A stretch of DNA of 45,000 bases from Glandiceps talaboti (lineage: Eukaryota > Hemichordata > Enteropneusta > Spengelidae): the NCBI RefSeq assembly GCF_964340395.1, contig NC_135558.1:22704564-22749563 (forward strand), written 5' to 3'. Under the pieces are notes generated by a model, which was not told the DNA's origin, did not search any database, and saw only the letters and a program-made list of their open reading frames with translations. Both the position numbers and the translations under genes were made by a program. Below, one piece after another: positions 37,964 through 45,000 of the stretch (the stretch's first letter is position 1; each line of letters starts with the position of its first letter).

Positions 37964-40130
37964 TTTCGGTGTCTCTTGTATGCCTGTAAGTGTGGCCTTA
38001 CAACTGCATGTGTGCGTCAATACATGGCATAAATGCACACAAGCAACGGTGGACTGTCAACATACCACGTTAACATAGTTCGCAAGTAGCACTGACCACA
38101 GCAACTACTACGTGTTTGTAGATTGCATTGATCGTTTCTAAACAGCAGCTCAGTGATTGAGCTGTTTTAATTTTAAAATGACAGACTGTATAAGGTTAAA
38201 TGGCGGTGTAGGGTGATAGCATGATCAAGCCAAATATAAAGAAACCATAAACACTGCCTATTATCCATGTCTCTCAATATGACAGTTTTAATTTAACGGG
38301 CCTTGTCAAACTTAATAGGACAAAATATGTTCAATATTACCAAGCATATTACGAACCAAATAAATTAGATAAGTCACCTCCAATATAGTGTATTTCCAAT
38401 AAAGTTCTTTAATTAATTTTGCACGCAAGTCGTTCACGGCTGTCAATCAAAACTTCATACCAGTAGATTTTGATTAGAGCGATCTCGGAAAATTGGTGCC
38501 CGTATTCTATTATTTGCGTCTGTTCAATTGAGTGAAAATTCACAATTTCTACTGGACAAGTGAATGGGAAATTTAATCATAAATATGGCTGGGAATGGAA
38601 AGGAACAGAAGTTTAATTTGACGTTCATATCACGCATTTTGATCTCGGTAATAGCGATTGTGCGTATGTTGATAACGTCTTGTGTCGTCAATAGGAACAT
38701 ATACAAGCTGTAACTTTTCCATTTCCGTATTCAAATTGAAACAATAGCAAAAAGTGATGTGTTGAGATCATAAGGATTCCATGGTATCGATTTGGGAGAT
38801 TATGAATAAAGTCGAAGCAAACATGGCAATGGCAATTACAGTCTCCGAGGCTCGGTTGAAAACTCTTTTCTGTATCACACCTGATTTTAATCGAAGTGAA
38901 TGTCAAGAGCTATCAATAGCTTACAGCTTTGTTTTACACTGACACTCCTAATTAATGGTACAATACAACCAAATTGTGAAAAGTTTTTTTCTGCTCAACT
39001 GGGATCGCTCACTTACATGCACACATTGCTCTCATTTTAATTGAAGTATTTTCTATTACCGTTATTGCAGTTTTATGGTCGTAGCTGAAATTGGCCATCA
39101 TTTCAGATCAAAATTTAAGAAATTCCTGAATTAATCTGAAATTGCTGGCGGGAAAACTGGTTGCAGACGATATAAAACGGCGCTGCCAATTTACGTTCTA
39201 GTATATGAGATCATGCAGTGAGATGTCACAAGAGAACGATACTCGTGTAGGCTAGCATACGCACGTTAATTGGAACTCTATTTATGACTACAATTTCAAT
39301 TTAGAAATTCATTATTTCTACTGGAGCATGTATCACACTGGGACAGTGTCGGCCTAGATTGCGAGCGACTGTTCTGCGTATCTGAGTACTCCCCGTGGGC
39401 AGGTGCAAGAACAAGAAAACCAAATATGATCCCCGCTTGATTAATTTCTAGAGTACAAAGTGGGCGGAAATGGGAATCATCTCTGTTAGAAGGAGAACGT
39501 ATTTACCAAATGAAGTAATAGAAAATGAAAAATTCCATGCTTGCTGGAACAGCCAATATTGAGAATCACTAGTCATAAAAATAAACACTTCTATTTCCTC
39601 CTTGTGATGAGTTCTGCGCACATACCCATGTCCATACAAAGAGAATCCATTAGAACCCTAATCAGACCCGTATTTGTTTAAACCATCTTTCAGGCAAATT
39701 AATTTCCAGTCGGAAAATGAATTGGGAAATATTTCGCCGCTGGAGATGATCTGCGTCCACGTCTGATGACTTCCTTTTCAGCTGCCATAGTTTGCAATTC
39801 TATCACTTCGTCGTCTGATTTCCAATTGTGTCCCATCTCAGATGGCGGTCTCACGCTCTCGTGTAAATAGTCAAAGAGAGACCTAATTCGATTAAGATGT
39901 CACTTGATGAGTCTTTTTGAAGGAGAAAAATACCCCTGTTCTAAGTGAAAACCATTTCCTGGCGTTGAAAATAACTACATGATGTATTCGTGTATATACA
40001 GACGAACGTCTCTCATTAAAGCATTTCTATTAAACTTCCAATTTACAGAGGTTAATTGGTATTGGGACTTCTACAATTGCATCTGATTGGCAATTTATAA
40101 AACCGATCTATTAATTTAACAAAGTACTTG

Positions 40131-40142
40131 CTAATTAATTAG
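40131..40142. promoter_or_regulatory. Homeodomain dimer (P2-type) palindrome in LMO4 intron 2
   Basis: CTAATTAATTAG is a perfect palindrome containing TAAT-TA-ATTA, the layout bound by paired-type homeodomain dimers. It lies in a repeat-free stretch of the intron. Function is inferred from motif only. Confidence 0.4.
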
Positions 40143-42387
40143 ATGCTGTAAATAGTGTCTTTCAAGACAACCATATTGCTCGTCGGGAACACCGGTTTTA
40201 ATTTCGTCATATGAATATAACATTACGGCATACAGCTGTACATATACAATGCGGAGGATTTAGCGATTTTTTCCAACTGCCAGCGTGCAAGAAAATGTCG
40301 CTAATAACTAATACATGAACGTTATGCTACAATAAAAATGCCTCATTGGGTGAACCGTTCGCCTTTTGGTCAAGTTTTTAGGACTGTTTCCACCGGCATG
40401 GCAGCCAACGCATGGCAATATATAATTAAAGTTGAAATGTACAAGGACGCTTTACGATTTAATTAACAGAAAACTTCTTTGTTATTTCCACAATTTAATA
40501 AGCCGTGGAATCTTTGTGGCCCACAAAGAACACGACACCAAAGTTTTTATTGATGAAGACTACAGGAGTATTGGAGGCTGGGTTTGGCTCAGTCTTTGTT
40601 TACAAAGAGAGGGTCGTTGTTGTGGGGGTACTATTTACTATTCAAAATTAACTTGGAATGAGAACGCCTACCCACTAATGAAAAGACTGGTATCATAAAA
40701 CATGCCCGCAGAAAGTGATTAAATTTGACGCTTTGTTGTCTGTCGACGGAATTGGAAGGCTGGCTTCTCCTAAACAACTGAAGTTGCGTTCAAAGCATAT
40801 GTCATACCGCGACGCCTAATTCCTAACGGACCAAATTGAGCCGGTTTTTTGTTTGTTTGAGTTCGTGAGCTGAAGTCCGATTTGAATTGCTTGCAATTGG
40901 GTCTCCGTATACCAAATAAACAAACTATTGAGTGTACACATGAACATGTGTTCGTTATGATTTCCATATCTCAACACTTTGGAGTTTTATAGACGCCATT
41001 AACTTTCACTGATGAAAAAATGTCAATTGGAATTTCAATAAGATATGATATGATATGAATAGAAAGGGTGTTGAGTTTCAGAAAAAAAATAAAATTGAAA
41101 AAAAAAGAATTGAAACTATTTAACACTAAAATTGACGGGAACGTATGGTGTGTGCAGATGTTATTCTATTCTCATCATGTCTAAATCCCAGATGGCTGTG
41201 TGTCACTAATTAAATATTTACTCATTGAAAAAAAGGGTAGGGTATACCCCCACTGTTACTAAAAAATAAATCGTTTTCCAATAACGAGATCGTCATGACA
41301 AAAGGCCTAAGCAAACTGGTTTGATAAAAACCTTGTCAACTGTAGAGCACAGTTCGATAATTGGCCTGTATATTATATATTGAAGTTTAAAGTTATTCAA
41401 TTTCATTCCATCCCATCGTGATATAGATATATAGTTTGTATACAGTGCCATTGGTGAAGAGAAAGTTAATTACGACATACGGTTATATGGAATCCAATTA
41501 GTGTATGCATTCAAAATTGCAAAGCAATTGTGGAATGAAAAAATACATACATTATTAAACCTACCATCAATATCATGTTACTTATATAGCATATTATTGG
41601 GGTGTAATCGTGGTTTGGCTCGTAAAAACGACAGCGTAAAACAAACATAACTGTCCAATTAGAATATTTATTTTAATATCAAATGTAGGAATTTACAGAA
41701 AATTTGTATTGTCTTGTCAAACGTTACGGACATACCACGCTATTTTATAGGTTACAGGGGAGGGGATACTATCACAAAATCGCACAACCGATCATTGCTG
41801 GAATTATTACTATTACAAACGGTAAAATAATTAGAAAAAGAAGAAACGCCATTCGGGTGTGTGTTGTCGAAGAGCTGTAATTTTCCTTGGTGGAAAGACA
41901 ACTATAGTGTCTGAAGCTTCGCTGTACGAAGCACTATTAATAAAGTAGTCGGGTTAATTTACATTATTACTTGAGAGATAATTAAACCGCGGAACAACAG
42001 GCCTATTATTAAGAGTCAGAATTTCCATTACACTAAACATGGCGGATATTAAATATCCTGTTAGCCGAAGTACATTTATCACATTGGTGACTGGAAAATA
42101 GAAAATCTAATAAGGTCAGACCCGCCTTAATTACTTCTCGCTTATCACGATACTTAAGTTATTATTGAACGTCGTTAATTGGATTACAGTGCCAAGTATG
42201 TCCCAATTTGGTATGCGCATTGTGTTACTAAGGTGGTCCTCCCATGATAAGCTTGACAAGTAAACACACAGCAAGTTAACCCGATGTGTCTTATGTAAAA
42301 GTTGCTGATTGTCAACAGGTGGATATCTGATTGTGATCAGACAGAACAAATATTAATTTACTCTTTTTTATCTATTGGCATCCACAG

Positions 42388-42396
42388 GTGTGCTAA
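42388..42396 (+). CDS. LMO4: LMO4-class LIM-only protein, terminal coding segment (Val-Cys-stop)
   Basis: GTGTGCTAA encodes Val-Cys-stop directly after a good acceptor (CCACAG at 42382-42387). The preceding exon ends in phase 0 with ...Asn-Lys, so the protein ends NKVC. Vertebrate LMO4 ends QKVC, so the match of both residues, frame and stop is strong support for this tiny coding piece 6 kb away. The exon continues as 3' UTR. Confidence 0.82.
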   Translation: MC

Positions 42397-42817
42397 ATGG
42401 GGTCAAAGCATGACAGAAGATTTCAAAGTCCCGCAGAGTTCGGTTTCAACACCTTGGAATAATGCAGTCATATTAGCACAGTGTGCAGCTCGTGCAATGG
42501 ACGTTTTTACCAGTATATACACCTCTGTGCAGAAATCACGGACTACAAAGATAAAAGACTTTTTTGACTACTACTGCTGATATCTGTATTGAGAAAATAA
42601 CTGAAGGACAAATTGAAACTGGGGATATGAACTCCAAAATCATGTATTATTTAACACTGTAAATAGTTTTATTGCTGGGCGTAACTCAATTATATTTAAA
42701 CGGGAATGTTTCAAAACTCCGATGTTTTAGTTACCATTTTACAAGTGCTTTTTTCCAGTGTCTGTTTTCAACGTTCGTCTACGGATCAGACTCGTGGATT
42801 GCTTTACTGACCGTTTT

Positions 42818-42905
42818 TTCTTGATATGGGGGGTTTAACTATTTCGTTACTTCTTGATATATGGGGGGGGGGGGATGGGGGGTTAACTATTTCGTTACTT
42901 CTTGA
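42818..42905 (+). repeat. Duplicated segment with G-tracts in the putative 3' UTR
   Basis: TTCTTGATAT, a G-run and TTAACTATTTCGTTAC occur twice (42818-42850 and 42851-42898). The second copy has an expanded G12 tract (42863-42874) followed by AT and G6. Confidence 0.88.
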
Positions 42906-43101
42906 AGAATAATGCATACAAATGTAGAGGTAAATTGTTTTGTAAAATTATGATTTGAGATGACATTTAGGAATAAGTGCAATTGTGGACTCACTGTGTA
43001 TAAACAGTGTATGATAACTGAGTTTTTACAAGCCAAAAAGGTCAAATGACGTATTTATGTTGACCCAACCAACCGAAGCAGTTAGTGTCCCGGTGTTGCT
43101 A

Positions 43102-43114
43102 TGACCTTTGACCC
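43102..43114 (-). promoter_or_regulatory. DR1 / HNF4-type motif
   Basis: TGACCTTTGACCC reads on the minus strand as GGGTCA-A-AGGTCA, preceded by another G, a near-ideal HNF4/RXR-type DR1. It is the second DR1 in the window. Confidence 0.35.
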
Positions 43115-43520
43115 CGGATGACAATCGCTAAAAAGCTTTCTTTTCATAATATACCGCCTTCACGAATTACAATTTTCGTGTTATTTTATGATGAATATAC
43201 CAGGGGTTTGTTTACAGACTGCCTTTAATTATACCATGTGCTAGAACCTGCTTATTTGTCGATGTTTTCTATGTACAGATAAACCTATCTAGTGGTACAA
43301 GTCGTTATTTCTGTTAGCCACCATTATAGTGGTGTTGTTGGTCACATTACTTTCAAAGATTATGAAATTCTTGACACATAGTCACTCTAAGCCAAACACC
43401 ATCTTACATATACATCTCCAGTTCGTTTTTTCTTCTATGTCATTTTCAGCGTATTTGTCATTAAAAAAACAAGTGAATTCAACTTCTTTTTTTCAATGTG
43501 TTTTATTGAAATATTTATTA

Positions 43521-43626
43521 TGTACACGCATGTGTAATGTCGAACCCCCCCCCCCGTATACACGCACGTGTAATGTCGAACCCCCCCCCCCCCGGTGTAC
43601 ATGCACGTGTAATATCGAACTCTCCG
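43521..43626 (+). repeat. About 37-bp repeat, 3 copies, with expanded C-tracts
   Basis: The unit is T(G/A)TACA(C/T)GCA(C/T)GTGTAAT then (G/A)TCGAA, followed by a C-tract. The C-tract is about 11 and 13 long in copies 1 and 2, but is still CTCTCCG in copy 3, showing how the C-run arose. Confidence 0.92.
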
Positions 43627-43919
43627 ATTAGCGCTTACCCTGTACATGTATACTTCTATCTTCAAATGGAAATTCATCTGTGTTGGTAAACCATAGTATT
43701 CAATTTAACTTTCGTTATATATACTTCTAGGTTAGCTATAGTCACTGTGATAAAATGACGTGGCTACCCACGCCTCCTATGCCCAGTCTCACTGGCTACA
43801 CGCTACTTATTTTTGAGACTCGGGATATGTTCACGTATTATTATAACTTGCACAAAACTGTGCCAGAGGTGAAACATGTACATTACCGTTTTAGATCGTA
43901 TTTGTGTAGTATTAATAAA

Positions 43920-45000
43920 TCCTTTTGTGGACTCGCATATTAATAGCCATATTTGTAATAGTCCTAAATTGTAATACGTGGCATTGAAACACAACACCTC
44001 GGATGGTAATAGAACTCCGACCCAATTTTAAAATTGCACATTATACCTAAGTCAACATTGCATTCCTGCCAGTGAAAGGCGGTTCTCTTCATATTTTTTT
44101 GAATGATATATTTATATTTTTTGTATAAAAACCGCCAATTCTCTATCAATATGAAGTACGCTGTATTCTGACGTCACTTATCAGACAATGATGGTTTCTG
44201 TTATTGATTGTTATTACTCACTATTTCCCTCCATTATACCATGTATACAGTTCAAATCCTATTTTCTATAGTTCAGCTGTCTCTGGGATCGAACATTGTG
44301 TTTACATCTCGTTAATACGTAATTTGGCGGTGCAATTTTCAGCGAGTTTTGTTTAAATCACAACCACACGCGTTACACTTACCACAGGGTTGTGTCTAAC
44401 GATTATGTACGTTGTCAATAGAGAGTACGCATAATGGGAGAACGGTCGATTTACGATTGAAATTATTTTCCCGAGTGCTCCAAAACTTGATTGAAGTCCT
44501 AGCAATCAGTGATACTTACACAAAAAAAGTATTAAAAGATTTAAATCTATCTTGGACCCCATCTCGTATTGAGTCTGTGATATTTTCTTTCTCACACTCG
44601 CTGTATGCTGTTTGTTCTCATATGTTCTAGTTATCGCACTTAGCACCCGGTAATGACGGACTTCATAGCAAGAATTTCAGTGCTAATACACTGCTAATGG
44701 GTCAGACTTATAGAATCCTAATAATGGCCAGATTAGTGAGGGGCCTCCTTAAACATTCAATGCGATTAAGTGGAACACACATTAAGGGATATCTCACATG
44801 GCGAATCACTCGCTGCTCGATTGAGCCTTGCTCAAAGAGAAGGGATTTTCTCTCGGCAATCGAAGTATTACACAATGTGTATTGTGTTGGTACACGCAAC
44901 AAAATATTGTCATGAACTCAATACCTGGATATTTTGTGTTTAATCTTACTAGATTGCAGTGCTATTACAAATACAACCATGATCCTACCAGCACATTTTT
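43920..45000. other. Downstream flank, no gene recognised
   Basis: AT-rich unique sequence. The small frames at 44412-44630 and 44697-44915 have no recognisable domain or family resemblance. Confidence 0.55.

Larger units (their letters stand above)
36361..42387 (+). other. LMO4 intron 2 (phase 0, 6,027 bp)
   Basis: GTAAGA donor. The acceptor ATCCACAG ends at 42387 behind a pyrimidine-rich stretch (42361-42377). Microsatellites fill 36.4-36.8 kb and 37.8-38.0 kb. From 38,000 to 42,380 the sequence is unique, with several TAATTA/ATTA words and a homeodomain-dimer palindrome, and holds no credible coding frame. Confidence 0.8.
42397..43919 (+). other. Putative LMO4 3' UTR
   Basis: Sequence after the stop codon. 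The clearest poly(A) signal is AATAAA at 43914-43919, followed by a TTTTGTGG segment. An earlier ATTAAA lies at 43460-43465. The end is uncertain. No other gene is recognisable here. Confidence 0.4.

Overview
The window is animal (eukaryotic) genomic DNA. It is AT-rich, has interrupted genes with GT-AG introns, and carries many micro- and minisatellites and homopolymeric G/C tracts. The only gene I can support is an LMO4-class LIM-only gene on the + strand. Its close match to the LMO4 family, including the last residues, indicates a bilaterian. The loose, repeat-rich sequence suggests a marine invertebrate, perhaps a hemichordate, cephalochordate or lophotrochozoan, but the species cannot be decided from the sequence.

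Positions 1-30,190 look like a gene desert. They hold a series of unrelated tandem arrays: 24 bp (1-2237), 41/43 bp (7651-9630), 31 bp (10544-11634), 25 bp (14194-14961), 41/46 bp (15511-15784), 21 bp (16409-16513) and 35 bp (21519-21925). Large microsatellites of the CT/GA, CTGT/CAGA and CATA types lie among them. The very long open frames here (up to 773 codons) follow from stop-free repeat units and are not evidence of proteins. Likely mobile-element remnants are two copies of a head-to-head inverted repeat family (2440-2870, 18181-18375), a decayed LINE-like 3' end (18987-19553) and a tRNA-Leu-like segment beside it (19563-19660). A cluster of C-tracts lies at 23201-23488.

Positions 30,191-43,919 are the LMO4 locus. 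A probable 5' UTR exon ends at 30244. Coding exons are 30892-31112 (LIM1), 36123-36360 (LIM2) and 42388-42396 (only Val-Cys-stop), giving a 155-residue protein whose two LIM domains have all zinc ligands. The introns are about 5.0 and 6.0 kb. They have few minisatellites apart from arrays crowding both sides of exon LIM2, and they contain homeodomain-type sites, so they are the best place to look for enhancers. A putative 3' UTR follows, with a perfect DR1 nuclear-receptor motif and G/C-tract repeats. The last kilobase shows nothing I can identify.

All coordinates come from reading by eye. Splice sites, UTRs and repeat copy numbers have not been tested computationally.
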